Below are positions 1-10,926 of a stretch of 64,000 bases of DNA, piece by piece. The notes under the pieces were generated by a model. The model saw only the letters and a list, made by a program, of their open reading frames with translations, did not search any database and was not told the origin of the DNA. The position numbers and the translations under genes are program-made. Where the stretch lies: the NCBI RefSeq assembly GCF_021130785.1, contig NC_060211.1, positions 120,466,501-120,530,500 of the forward strand, given 5' to 3'. Positions within the stretch are counted from its first letter, which is position 1; each line of letters begins with the position of its first letter. The stretch is from Homalodisca vitripennis. Lineage: Eukaryota; Arthropoda; Insecta; Hemiptera; Cicadellidae.

Positions 1-3000
1 ATTTTCCGTCAATAACAAATGATTTAAAACTTTCTAAATAACAAATGAATTGCTCAAAGCTTATTTTTTCCAGTTTTTTTATTGGATTGACATGATATAG
101 AACGTTTACTCAAACATATTACACTATCAAGGCAATGCATACTTAAAAGTTATATACTGTGCATGATAGGTTCTCTAACCATATATTTATATAAGTTCTC
201 TTACAGCAATTGAACCTTTAATAATAAGAGACTTTTTAAAATATTGTGTTTTTAAATTTTTGATAAGAATGGTCGGTGGTGAGAGGCTAATTATCTTTAT
301 CTTAACCATACAGTCGTTTTTTTGTATGATTGAATCATAATTTATCAATTAGATTGATAATATATTGCCATAATTAGTTAGGTATCTTTCCAAGATTTAT
401 AGTACATTTCCAGCAAAAAAAAAAATATATATATTCAAAGAAGAAGATTTATGAACTGTTTATTCCTTCTACTAAACTACCTCATTTAATATTTAGTAAG
501 GATATTTTCCCTATAGAAAGTTAGGATATACATGATGTAGCTTATCCAAGCACTGAGTTTCCAAATGGTAATATAAGCTTTGTTTTTGAAGGAATATGAG
601 GTATTAGGGCATTATTCATGGAATTTAGACAAATATTGTTGTCTAAAATGGAGTTACTAGTGGTTTCTACTATGGAGAAGGTGCAAGTATAAAGATTTTT
701 TAAATACCATTAATGACATAATGGAACTAAGATTTCTCCTCGGAAATTATAATCTATCAAACATTGTCACTGAAGGGAATGACTTGTAATTGCTGTGATA
801 GAAATAAATTCCAATAGGTTATCAAGAAGTAAGCCAAAGAGATGATGCAAAATCTTCATTATTATAAACTATGGCACTCCAAACAAATTGGTGTAAAATA
901 TTATCTTTAGAAAAACTACATAAAATCCAGTCTAAAATGTTATTTTATATCAGCCTTATTCAACAAGACAAAGAAAATGTGTACCACAATATTGTAAATT
1001 TCAGTCAGTTTATCTCAGTACAGTACACTTATACAGCTATTATGCACGTTTCTGACCATTTATTTTACATTTGTAAAGTAAAAACTGTGATATATGAAAC
1101 AATTATCGACCGATAATTGTGGAAAAGTGCAAAGGAGTGATAAGTTTAAATTAATAACTTGGAAAAACAAAAAGTTTAGTACTATATTATTTTAAGCCTA
1201 AAAAAATTACCGGAATGTAGATTTATTTATTTTTAGAGACAATTCATCATTGATTTATAGAAAAATTACGTAGTTTTGTTGTACAATTTCAGTTTTCGTC
1301 TCTCTAACCAGTCATGGAGCAACTCCAAATAACTCTGAAATTTACGTATAATATGTTTAGATCAAACAATAATTCTGAACTAAAACATATCTTAAATGAA
1401 AATACCTTAAGTAATATTTTATTTTACTTACCAAATAAGTCTAAAAAAGTAATTGGCATTAATGGAATGTACACCTTGGAAACTTCAATGTTGTAAAGTG
1501 TATTACATATCCGTAATGACATTAATCATCTAATGGATACATAGACTGAACAAAGACTATTCAATCAATATTGGTCTAACGATGAATATATCGTAGGAAT
1601 AAAAAAAAAAAATAGAGATAATTTTATTTTTTTTAGTTACTTCCATTTAATTTCTTAGTATACAAAATGAACTTCTTATCACTTTGAAGATTTACTTTTT
1701 TCTGTTAACCCATTTTAGTGTATAAGATTTTGTCTGATGAGAACTCTATGGGTATTCCTTAGTTTACGTGCTCACCATAGTAAATAACGAATGCATTTTA
1801 AGTCAACCAGATATTTAAAAAAATAACCTGTTATTATCATGCCAAATGTGTAACGTTAGTGCTTTTTTTGTTACAAATGGAAGTAAACTAAGAATAAAAT
1901 TTATTGCCAAACACCAAAACTTTAATTTAGTTTGCTTATTTACCCTGTATAAAAATATATTGGCATATGCAGGTTTAGGTAAACTACTTCTGTAAAATAC
2001 AAACTGAAGTTTGTATTATGTACTCTATAAATCTCTATTAAAACGTTTATGTTGTCATAAGTGTCTTCATTACGCTGCTGGGAATAAATCAAAGATATCA
2101 TTCATATTGTTTGCTGAAATGTAGAGTTAAAAGTAAATATAATTTAAACTTATAAATATCTTATTTCTATATTGTCTGTACTCAATAATATCAATTTAAA
2201 AAGTTGAATTATTAAATGTTGTCACCATGAAGCTTATTGTATGCTTAAAAATATTATGATAAACAAATTTAAAACAATAGTTAAATTAGTTAAACTTGTG
2301 TTTAGACAACAGTCGATTAGATTTAACGTGATCTTTCATTTATTAAAAGTGTTTGTCAATGTATTTTTATGCAAATATTTACAACCTTAGAGGCCAGGGG
2401 GGTTCAGCGCTGACGTGAAAGAGGAAAATTTACTAAATGGAGTACCTCTATTTTTATCGTTTTTCCTGGAATTGATGTGTCACTTATTTAATCATGCCTC
2501 TTTATACTGTATAATACATACTAGTACATATATACGGTTTCGCATGAATTTTCCTGTTTAAATCAAAACACCATCCACATGCTCTTAGTACATGATATTC
2601 ATATGATTCTATAGATAAGTTAAGGCAATTTAAAGATATTCCAATCTCATAATCCATTTTTGAATTAATTTTAAAGACCAAAAACGAGAGTTGGAGAGTA
2701 AAATAGTTTTTTTATAAATACCTATGAACTATAATTTCTCTCAGAAATACCATGATATTTAATTGAGAGACTCAAACTATTTCAGTAACATTTTAACTAA
2801 TATATGCGTATAGTGCAATGTGCTACGTTCGTCCTTAGACTAAGTAATAAATGATGTTGCTCTGTGTAGTTTCAAAACATAAATAGGCACATTTTATACT
2901 TACATAGTGATGTGAACAAAAACTGCTAATGGTTCTTATTTTAGGTATGCCCGTGTATTAGCTATTCAGGCTCGAAATAAATTGCTTTTTCCAAGGTTAA

Positions 3001-3504
3001 AAATTGCTTGTTACCCCAACCAAAAATTTATGTCAAAAACTCTATGCCTTCTCTATTATAATTTACCCACAATCTAATTTATTTCTAGTGACGTTTAGTT
3101 TACTTTATTGCCCTGATAAAAAGGTATATAGATACGCAATTTCTAAGTCCTGAGTTGGGTTTATTAAATCTTTAAATATATATTAACTTTGTCTTTTATG
3201 GCGATTAAGCACCGAATAATACACAAATGCTAAATTGTAAATTTGGAAGTATATTTTGACTAAAATATCTAATATTCTCATCTAAATATTTTCTTACTAT
3301 ATCCTCAACAGGGATTGTAGAACATTTTGAAGTAAGAAAAGTTGTTACTACTAACCTTACTAAATGCTTTTATTACTACAAATTTACACAAATGTGAAGT
3401 ATTTTGTAAGTAACCGAACATCTGGTTGGGTTAATGTTTACATAGAAAAGTTGGTTTTATCATTTTAACAGACTATTTAGATTTTTTTTGTTTCTTAGGG
3501 CTAG
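1..3504. other. AT-rich DNA without recognisable genes
   Basis: This stretch is uniformly AT-rich with frequent stop codons in all frames. The two longest open frames (871-1116 and 1314-1496) are 60-81 codons, have AT-driven composition and show no motif I recognise. I see no repeat, RNA gene or promoter that I can support. Confidence 0.6.
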
Positions 3505-3830
3505 ACACTTTCAAATAGCACCTACTCCTAAACCGACCTATGCACTACTAATGGAGTAGCAGGATAACCTGGATGGGTAAGGAGGTAGAGGCCGACTCCC
3601 CTATTTATCCTAGTCATGTACCCTCGGAAGAAGGGGAAGCCGGATCTGAACAAAGCAACTCCAGTTAAAGCGGGCGGGGGTGGTACGCCTTTACGTCTAG
3701 GCTGAAAGAACCTTTGATTCTTAGGGAACCCCACACACTCCAACAGTCTGTACTGCGACTATACCCATCGAACTACCTTTGCTCTACAGAATCGCGATAT
3801 TTGCGGCCGCTCAAGAGCATTCATAAAGTT
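3505..3830. other. GC-richer island, possible mobile-element fragment
   Basis: The sequence from about 3520 to 3820 is clearly richer in G and C than its surroundings and contains runs such as GCGGGCGGGGG and a NotI-like GCGGCCGC near 3803. A 71-codon minus-strand frame (3528-3743) is rich in proline, arginine and glycine, as expected from GC-rich non-coding DNA. Sharp borders of this kind are common for inserted retroelement pieces, but I cannot name a family and see no terminal repeats or target duplication. Confidence 0.3.
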
Positions 3831-4544
3831 GGTTAAATTTAAGTAACACATCGGTTTTTGCTATCCGCACTGTGTTCAACTGGATTGTATAATCCAGAAG
3901 GAATTGAAACCTCCTCGCTTGGATTATATTGCTATTTCAATTAATAACGTGTGTTAGGAGCAATGCATTTCTTACGAAAATTTTCACAATTTTAGAGGCT
4001 AGTGGAGAAAAACACAAACATCCTGAAGACAAATAAATCCTGCTTAGTAAGGCTCTAGAGCAGGAGATAAACATACATATGGAATTTCATATATGTATAT
4101 TTAAAATATTTTTGGGTTTTGATGTATCATTCAATCAGGAAATCTTATTATAGATATATATATATATATATACATAAATTTCATAATTTACGATAAAATA
4201 CGTACTTACAGTTAAAATACGTACAACGATAAGATCGATGTCATTCTGGGTAAAGTGGATTGGGAAGCAATCAGGACAGAGCCATCATCATTATTCTGTG
4301 AAGAACACAAACTTTGCAGACCTCTTCAAGAAACTGAGTCTAGGTTTCTTTAGGCCAAGTTAGAATTAGTTTGCGCTACACTTCTTTTGGAAACCTCTAT
4401 TGAAATGGAATACATTTATTATTTATAGGATATTATTTAAGTTTTGTCCGTTACATAAATGACATACTGCTACAAGTGTTATATGTCCAATCATATATTT
4501 ATTTTTGCTGAGTAATTACATATTTAGAAGATATTTTCATAATA

Positions 4545-4547
<3 letters not shown>
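3831..4547. other. AT-rich DNA with a short TA run
   Basis: No gene is visible. A short alternating TA run lies at about 4152-4171. The segment around 4240-4370 has more balanced composition but no frame or motif that I recognise. Confidence 0.5.

Positions 4548-4602
<55 letters not shown>
4548..4602. repeat. (TA)n microsatellite
   Basis: About 55 bases of uninterrupted alternating T and A. The array is self-complementary and could extrude a cruciform or be length-polymorphic. Confidence 0.97.
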
Positions 4603-4605
<3 letters not shown>

Positions 4606-4889
4606 CAGGTATAAACTGAGGAATTGTATAAAATGTTTCACATAAATTAAGCATGAGGGATGAAATAAAATAAAAATGTGTCTTAATTTATTGTGGAACT
4701 CCCTTCTACTACAACATTTGTGGTGATCATTTCCATTGAATCAAATTATTTTTCAGTACATAAAATTGACTTGTTATCTATAAATGCGTATTTTTTTAGT
4801 TTATATTAAATGTATTAGTAACAGTTCTTGAGTTTTAACTTTAAATTTTCAAATAAAAATTATATTGATGACATTCTATTACCAAACAC

Positions 4890-5110
4890 CTATTTGGAAA
4901 TCAACGGTAAGTTGCGACTCGAGGATGAGGGACATGTTTTGTCAGAACGTCGATGTGAAGGTAATTGCGTGTCTGTGGTTGTAGTAATCAGTGACAGTGT
5001 TGAAGCTGAGGGCTGCGGGTCAACTAGACCATGTAATTATGTCATAGCGTAATTGACAGGCGGCTGTCATATCCGGCAGGACACAGTTTTGATAGGAGCT
5101 TATGCATAAG
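4890..5110. other. Balanced-composition island with a TGACAG palindrome
   Basis: This block is less AT-rich than its flanks. At about 5053-5068 it has TGACAG and CTGTCA arranged as a palindrome around GCGG. TGACAG is the core site of TALE homeodomain proteins (Meis/Homothorax class). The block overlaps an open frame (4828-5052) that contains a GGTAAGT donor-like site near 4908, so a small exon cannot be excluded. I see no protein family in the translation. A regulatory or exonic role is inference only. Confidence 0.25.
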
Positions 5111-5339
5111 CCTGGCCATAGATAGGTCTTCGTGTTTACGGTATATTATCATCTACTGGTTCATCTTCTGTTTTTAAAATGTAATAAACGCAATAGTACA
5201 CCTTAGTAAAGGTTTTGTTCTTAGGTAATTAGATAATTTCGTCTGACAGCCTTTGGTGCTTGCAAAATGTCAATTCTGTACATCATTTCATTCTCGTCAT
5301 ATCTTTTAGAAATATACAATAAATGTTTACATCATCCAG

Positions 5340-5400
5340 GCACACAAAAAGGAAAATGTTATCAGTCTACTGAGTGATAGGTTAAATGACGCTCAGTCAC
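5340..5400 (+). repeat. Short dispersed repeat, CTGAGTGATAG family
   Basis: It contains TACTGAGTGATAGG followed about 15 bases later by GCTCAGTCA. The same pair of words recurs near 10.6, 24.2 (inverted) and 31.0 kb, and in degraded form near 5.8 and 19.5 kb, next to tracts rich in CAGACA or ATACAGA. It is probably the tail of an abundant mobile element. Confidence 0.45.
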
Positions 5401-5754
5401 ACTCCATGGTTAGAATGCACCATTAATCTTGGGTGACCAGCGCAGGATAATACAAGACAGTTGTAATCAAATTTTAACATACTTTTAACGTTGTTTTTAT
5501 TTATTTACAATTTTAAAATAAAATTGTATATGTAAAAAATTCATATTACTGTGTACTTAGTCTGGTTACAAATATACTTATTATTTTGCTACATTATCGT
5601 TGAGATCATAATAATTACCTATAGTACTGATATAAAATTATTTATTACACCCATGCAAATCCCGTATAGTGACTTGCGTCACCGTCGAATTAAGTATTTT
5701 CTGGGAAGCTTTGAAAAATTTCTAGTCGTCGGCTAAGGTAGTTTTCGTAATATC

Positions 5755-5845
5755 GTGCAGACAGATAGAGATATAGACAGACTGACAGATAGACAGAAAT
5801 GAGATGTATACGGCCTCACTAGTGATAAGCTCAGTCAATGAACAA
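5755..5845 (+). repeat. CAGACA-rich dispersed repeat copy
   Basis: A tract of GACAGA/GATAGA-like units is followed by CACTAGTGATAAGCTCAGTCAATG. This matches the layout of related copies at 10550-10645 and 30925-31005, in which a CAGACA or ATACAGA tract precedes an AGTGATA word and then GCTCAGCCAAT. Confidence 0.45.
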
Positions 5846-6689
5846 GGTAAATAAAAAAAGTTGAACCTTCTTTGGATTGCCCAAATCCAACAGAAGGATC
5901 ATATGCATGATACAAGCAAATAGTTGATAATCATAGAAACTTATAAGTTATATTTACCATTCATATATTCTTATTTTATAAAAATAATAATAAAATAAGA
6001 ATAATAATATTAAATATAATAATTCTAATCCATACCATTTATATTATTGTTGTTCAAAACATAATTTTTGACTGCAATTCCAATGAAGATTTTAACTTAG
6101 ATACCAGTCATTCTTTTTATGTATATAATAAAATATTAAAAGCCATATTTAATTATGTATTTTGTAAATGACTATTTTATCATTGTGAATTTGCTACCTA
6201 TCTACGTTTTAAAGCTTTTGTATTATCAATCGAACCAGTATTTCGTAGTTTTTTAATGTAAATCAAACTGTCAAACTGAGTTAAGTATATACTTTTATAG
6301 CTGCTAAACTCAGTATTACTTTCAGGTGTAGTTATTTTCATCATTGTATTACTCCTTTAAAAGTATTTCAACTGAATATACATCGTTATGTCTGAATCAA
6401 AATAACTGTAATCGATTCTTCCTCAAACATACACTGTTGCGAATTCTGTGCAAAACATTGGCAGTTCACGAATTATAATTCCATAGAATTTCAATATGTA
6501 ACATCAAATATTTTCCAGGTCGTGTATAGAACATTTTACAGAGACATTATTTTATTATACAAATTTATGACTGACTTAAGTTGTCTGTAAAAATTAAAGG
6601 TGCAAGGCTGGTACTTCCAAAATAATAATAGATTTACAGTTTGAGGTTCTAAGGATACATTTTTCACATCCAGAGTGAATACAATGCAT
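5846..6689. other. AT-rich DNA without recognisable genes
   Basis: Strongly AT-rich with AAT/ATA-rich runs near 5980-6040. No coding, RNA or repeat signal that I can support. Confidence 0.5.
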
Positions 6690-7010
6690 CGGTTTATATA
6701 ACCAAGGATAAGTAGGTTGTGGTAGAGCAGCGGATGAGGGTGATTATGATGTTGGAAGCTGGATCCGCGAGGTGGGCGTGGCAGTGCCCAGAGTCTGCTC
6801 ACGTAATATCAGTGTGCATCATCTGGTTCAAGTGCAGCTAAATGTGGTGTTGTAAGGGCGAATTAAGGGTTTCACGGAGTGATGAAAGATCACATCTCCG
6901 GCTAATGGAGCAATGAGACTCGAGACCCCGCAACGGCTTGCGACAGCCCTTGCATTCCTGACACACTGGCCCCGCTGTCAGCGGTAATTAGTGACATACT
7001 TTCAGGACAT
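6690..7010. promoter_or_regulatory. GC-richer island, possible regulatory element or exon
   Basis: About 320 bases stand out by balanced composition from AT-rich flanks. Near 6974-6991 CCGCTGTCAGCGGTAATTAG combines a CTGTCA core (Meis/Homothorax type) with TAATTA (homeodomain core) only four bases apart. The same GCGG plus CTGTCA combination occurs in the island at about 5060. A minus-strand frame (6536-6802) has no recognisable domain. A conserved enhancer is one reading; a decayed repeat or an untranslated exon are others. Confidence 0.25.
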
Positions 7011-8136
7011 TAGAGCACATTTCAGAGGATATACTTTAGCACAATTAGGAACAATGGCTATACCAATAACAAATTAATTACATTATACCCTGTTCTTTAT
7101 AATTAAAAATATCCACGAAAATAGTACAGGAATATTTATGTAGTTTAACCTAAATAAACAACATTGCTGTTACCTGTATTCATTAGTTTAGTTATAATCA
7201 CGATTTGCAAATGTTAGAAACAGTGTGTTCAGTGGTACACAACATGCTTGTCCTAATCCCTGTATTACGCGGGTCACAATCCTTTGTTGTGATTTGTTTG
7301 TTTTAACCTAGATGGTAGTCATGCGTTAGTTCATTTATCGTTAAATAAAATCTGACTGTAGAGCTGAAAAAAATGTTTTCATGATTTCTTTACATATTGA
7401 ACGATGGTAAATATCCATGAAATTACCCTTTCAGTTCTTCTATTGTAAAACATTAATTTGAAACGATAACTTGCATAAAATTCTTAAATACCAAGCCTTC
7501 CAAAGTCTTTTGAAGCTATGTCTCGAAGTAAATAAGATACACCTATAGATCTCGATACGTTTGAAGCATCTACCTAGTTTACCCTGCACCATTTACAAAA
7601 CGATGTAGAATCCAAAATTTGCGTCATCATGTAATGTACTTTAGATAAATTTTGTACCAAATATCAATGTACGAGCGACTCCTAGTAAGTTACATTTATT
7701 TATTCATAATTTTCCAATTTGTGTAAATCTATCTTGTCAGCACATTCACATAAACTCAATAGCACAAACCAGAGGTGAGGTCACTCATAGGAAAATACAC
7801 CGTTGAAAGAACATGCTGAAGTTATCAGATTATATTTTTTACACTTAATAAGAAGGATTTATATGATTATGAGGAAGTCATGTTTGTTGGTGCTATGCGT
7901 ATTCCAGTTTGTAGTAACCAATGGCACAATTTTAAGTGTATAACGTAATGATTGTAGTTTTAAGATATCGAAATATAATTTCTATGCTATTGATATAACG
8001 TAGTTATATGTAAATATATTGCGATCCTCAATATGTCATTGCTAAAGGCATACTGCTATGCTAACAGAGGTTTAGCTCGGAACCTACGGTTAATACAAAG
8101 CTCATGTCAGTCTAATATTTTCACAGAGATTATTCA
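7011..8136. other. AT-rich DNA without recognisable genes
   Basis: No coding or RNA signal. The composition is typical of the rest of the unique sequence in this window. Confidence 0.5.
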
Positions 8137-8274
8137 GCGTTTATAATGAGCTCTCCTCAAAGCCGCGCTCTATACAAACTTATTCATGCAGAGAGTACTG
8201 AGTGTGCTGTACTTGAGAGCGGGAAATCAGCAAGAGTTCACTTCAAGACGGCAACACAATGTTGCCTTTGTTAG
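8137..8274 (+). repeat. Copy A of a highly conserved repeated block
   Basis: Positions 8137-8245 match 23860-23968 in the same orientation with only two substitutions in 109 bases. Beyond 8245 a weaker resemblance continues to about 8271 (both contain ACACAATGT and a CTTTG-TAG word). The flanks are unrelated. The block has no inverted or poly(A) end that would place it in a known transposon class. It is the first of four islands that recur in the same order about 16 kb downstream. Confidence 0.85.
8146..8274 (+). CDS. Short ORF in the repeated block, copy A
   Basis: An ATG at 8146 opens a 42-codon frame ending in TAG at 8272-8274. The first 33 codons are shared with the frame at 23869, with one amino-acid difference (Arg7 here, Cys7 there) and one synonymous change. 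After that the frames diverge, this one ending in a Cys-rich tail. There is no signal peptide, membrane segment or known motif. Two differences are too few to judge selection, and the bases outside the frame (8137-8145) are equally conserved, so coding is not established. It could be an exon fragment, a peptide of a mobile element, or chance. Confidence 0.2.
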   Translation: MSSPQSRALYKLIHAESTECAVLESGKSARVHFKTATQCCLC

Positions 8275-10029
8275 CCTTGGCTTTGCGTTTTACTAAAACC
8301 ATGGGTATGTGTGTGAATGCAAGGGTTTTTTATGTGTTACATGTTACTTCACTTATTTAGAATGCTTGTAACTAAGAAGTTAATCTAGTGTTGTGCATAA
8401 CACTAACTAGATTTATAACTAAAGACGATGTATAATAAATTTATTACCAATTTAATAATTTCACAAACTTCAATATAAGAGGTGTAGGTTGTTAAAGTTT
8501 TAGAACAAATAAATTATATTTACTATAAAATGAGATTTAAATATTAATTATACCAATATAAGGTTGGTACTTTAAAAACAGTTATTTTTCCCTTAACTAC
8601 AGAAAAAAAGTTAAGGCTATTTAGACCTTTGACGTATTTCTGTAATCTTTTTACCGTAAAACTACAATCTGTCCATCGCATGATTGGTATAACTACTAAG
8701 TTATGATTATGCAAAGCGTACAAAGAATTACGATTAACACGATTTATTGTAGTAACCATTATATTTTATTAGAAAAGTACAAAATTCCAAGTGCATTATT
8801 GCGATAATTATAAAGCTATATTGCTCTGACCACGATACCTTTCCACGGAACGACTATCCTGTAGAGTTCAAGCTGTAGTCGTAGACCGGTCCTCAGGCTC
8901 GGTCCTTATAATATTGAAAATAATTGAACATTGTATGCAAGTGCTGGTGCATGGCCCTTTGTTGTAATAATCTTATAATATTTAAACATACTGTAAGATT
9001 TTGTAGACATTTAAAGCCTAATATCGCGGGATTTAAATTTATTATACTACTTTATTATGAGCTTACCCTCATTTAAAATTATTTATATAAAAAAAGTATA
9101 TGAACCGATAAGGCGATAATGAAATTATCCTTAAAATAAAAATCAATCATCAGCCATGGTATTTTGGTGGAGGTCAAAACGGTAGGGTATATGAAGAATA
9201 AAATACTAAAAGGTATTTTTTTATATTATATTATTCTTACTTTAAAAGACTCATTAATCAGATAAATAAATATTGTATTAGAATAAGGTAAGCACATACA
9301 GACGATATATTTGGCTGATTTTGATAAATCTTTATCCAGCTGTCTGAAGGTAATATGACTACTATTTATGATGGGACACATAAGGGTAAATATTAGGTGT
9401 GTCAAGCTAAAACCAATATGATATGGGCAAATCTTTAGTTTCTTATTAGAAACCCGGTCAATACTCTCCACTTTAGAACACAAAAAAGTTAGCTGCTGAA
9501 AATGATTTCTTTTTCTTGATAAATTCTTCTATTGATCCCAATAAAACTGGGTAGAATAATGCAGTAAAAATTGGCAATGACTATAATGTTTTCAAGTAAT
9601 TAACTCTTTTTATTTGTTTCCGCCCGTATATACCAAATTTTCTTCTACCTCATATTTTAGTAATCATACGTTTTTATATGAGGTATGATATTATTTTGTC
9701 ATCGTAAGACGTTAAGAAATTGTGTTGTAATATTCAAATTAATGATCATACAATGATTTTATACCGTAAACCTCTTTTAATAATATATCTATTACAGTAA
9801 AAATGTACCGTCTGATTTACCTTATATATTTATAAAAAAAATTTATTTACACAATTTTAATACATCTGTTTACTGACTTATAATTAGTTTAATTCAAAAA
9901 CACATAGTTATTATGGTTTCTGACAGTGACTGTTTCTTAGACTGCAAGTTTAATTACTCATAAGAAGATTGTTAACAGATTTGGGTAATCAGACTTATGT
10001 GAGTCAATCAAGTACTGTATTACATTTTC
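8275..10029. other. AT-rich DNA without recognisable genes
   Basis: Short minus-strand frames at 8544-8759 and 9226-9483 have no recognisable domains and AT-driven codon content. No repeat borders are visible. Confidence 0.5.
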
Positions 10030-10262
10030 CAGGCAAATGAGGCGTAGATACACTTAACGGAGTTAGTCAAGAATACCATAGTCGAATTGGTAACTTAATA
10101 ATTGGCAGTAGCGTCTTGTATCAAAGTGGGATCTCTCATCTCGAGATCAGCTGCGCCGGCTCTCTATAATCAACCTTCCACATCAGTGTGTTGTATCAAG
10201 GCAGTAACTAATTGCAGCCGGGGTTCCGACAAACTCTTAATTACATCCATCTTCTAATGCAT
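10030..10262 (+). repeat. Copy A of a paralogous non-coding island
   Basis: It is similar over about 230 bases to 27260-27488 in the same orientation. Exact runs include 29 bases starting at 10110 and 27338, 26 bases starting at 10162 and 27392, and ACAAACTCTTAATTACAT near the 3' end. Between these runs the copies differ by substitutions and small indels, and neither is open in a shared frame. The pattern of fixed blocks separated by variable spacers resembles constrained regulatory DNA, but an old dispersed repeat would look similar. Confidence 0.8.
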
Positions 10263-10544
10263 GTCTATTCAGGCGTCACTGCAGCATGTTTCTCTTCCGT
10301 TTTAAAAATAGCCAACTTTAATAGAAATGGCTTTTAATATTAACGTTATTAGTTTCTATTTGTAAACGCCTCACCGATATTTAGCGGTATTACATAACAG
10401 TCATTTCATAATTAAAAAGACATGAAAAATACATTTTATTCTGTATAATCATGATATTAATACAAATTCCATATTGTCATCAAACTCTTAGCATATACAG
10501 AAATAAAACTCTATTCAAAAGTGTACGTATGTATGTCAATTTGT

Positions 10545-10645
10545 TATTGTCATGTCATGGGGATAGACAAACATACAGAAAGACTAAAGGAACATTTTAA
10601 CCCTGCTTAAGTGATAGTCCTGATTTACGCTCAGCCAATTGTCTT
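10545..10645 (+). repeat. Dispersed repeat copy, CTGAGTGATAG family
   Basis: It contains TAGACAAACATACAGAAAGAC, then CCTGCTTAAGTGATAG, then CGCTCAGCCAATTG. The copy at 30925-31005 has the same three words in the same order (TAGACAGACATACAGA, CCTGAGTGATA, GCTCAGCCAATT). Confidence 0.55.
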
Positions 10646-10792
10646 GTTCAACAGTGAATTATACCCCAATACAGGCTACTCACAAAAGAATGTTACAAAC
10701 CTCTGTGACATACCTGTGCATTGTAAGATATACTAAATATTTTTTAAATTATTGTGTTAATTACAACAGTCTTCTTTGCAAAGAAAGCAGTG

Positions 10793-10926
10793 AACGCATA
10801 AACGAGTACGACCACTTTAAAGAGTGGCACAAGCCGGAAGCGCCAAACATGTCACAGTTCAGATGTTGATGTTGCTCCTGGCTTGTGCAAGCGTATCTTT
10901 AAAGTGGTCGTACTCGCTCATGCGTT
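10793..10926. repeat. 134-nt imperfect hairpin (long inverted repeat)
   Basis: Outer arms 10793-10823 and 10896-10926 are reverse complements at 29 of 31 positions. Inner arms 10827-10841 and 10874-10888 also pair (GCACAAGCC in both), leaving a 32-nt loop. The stem is about 46 bp with one small asymmetric internal loop (3 versus 7 nt). I see no target-site duplication and no second copy in the window. It could be a small foldback transposon, or a locus giving a long hairpin RNA or a miRNA-like precursor if transcribed. Confidence 0.85.

Noticed and set aside
871..1496. Open frames of 81 and 60 codons as possible small genes
   Set aside because: Composition follows AT-rich DNA, there is no domain or targeting signal, and no supporting splice or promoter context.
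4828..5052. Open frame with an internal GGTAAGT donor-like site as an exon
   Set aside because: The frame does not start with a canonical ATG context, no acceptor or partner exon is visible, and no domain is recognised; kept only as an island.
10639..10869. 76-codon open frame crossing the hairpin
   Set aside because: Its second half is one hairpin arm and its first half is AT-rich; no domain is recognised.
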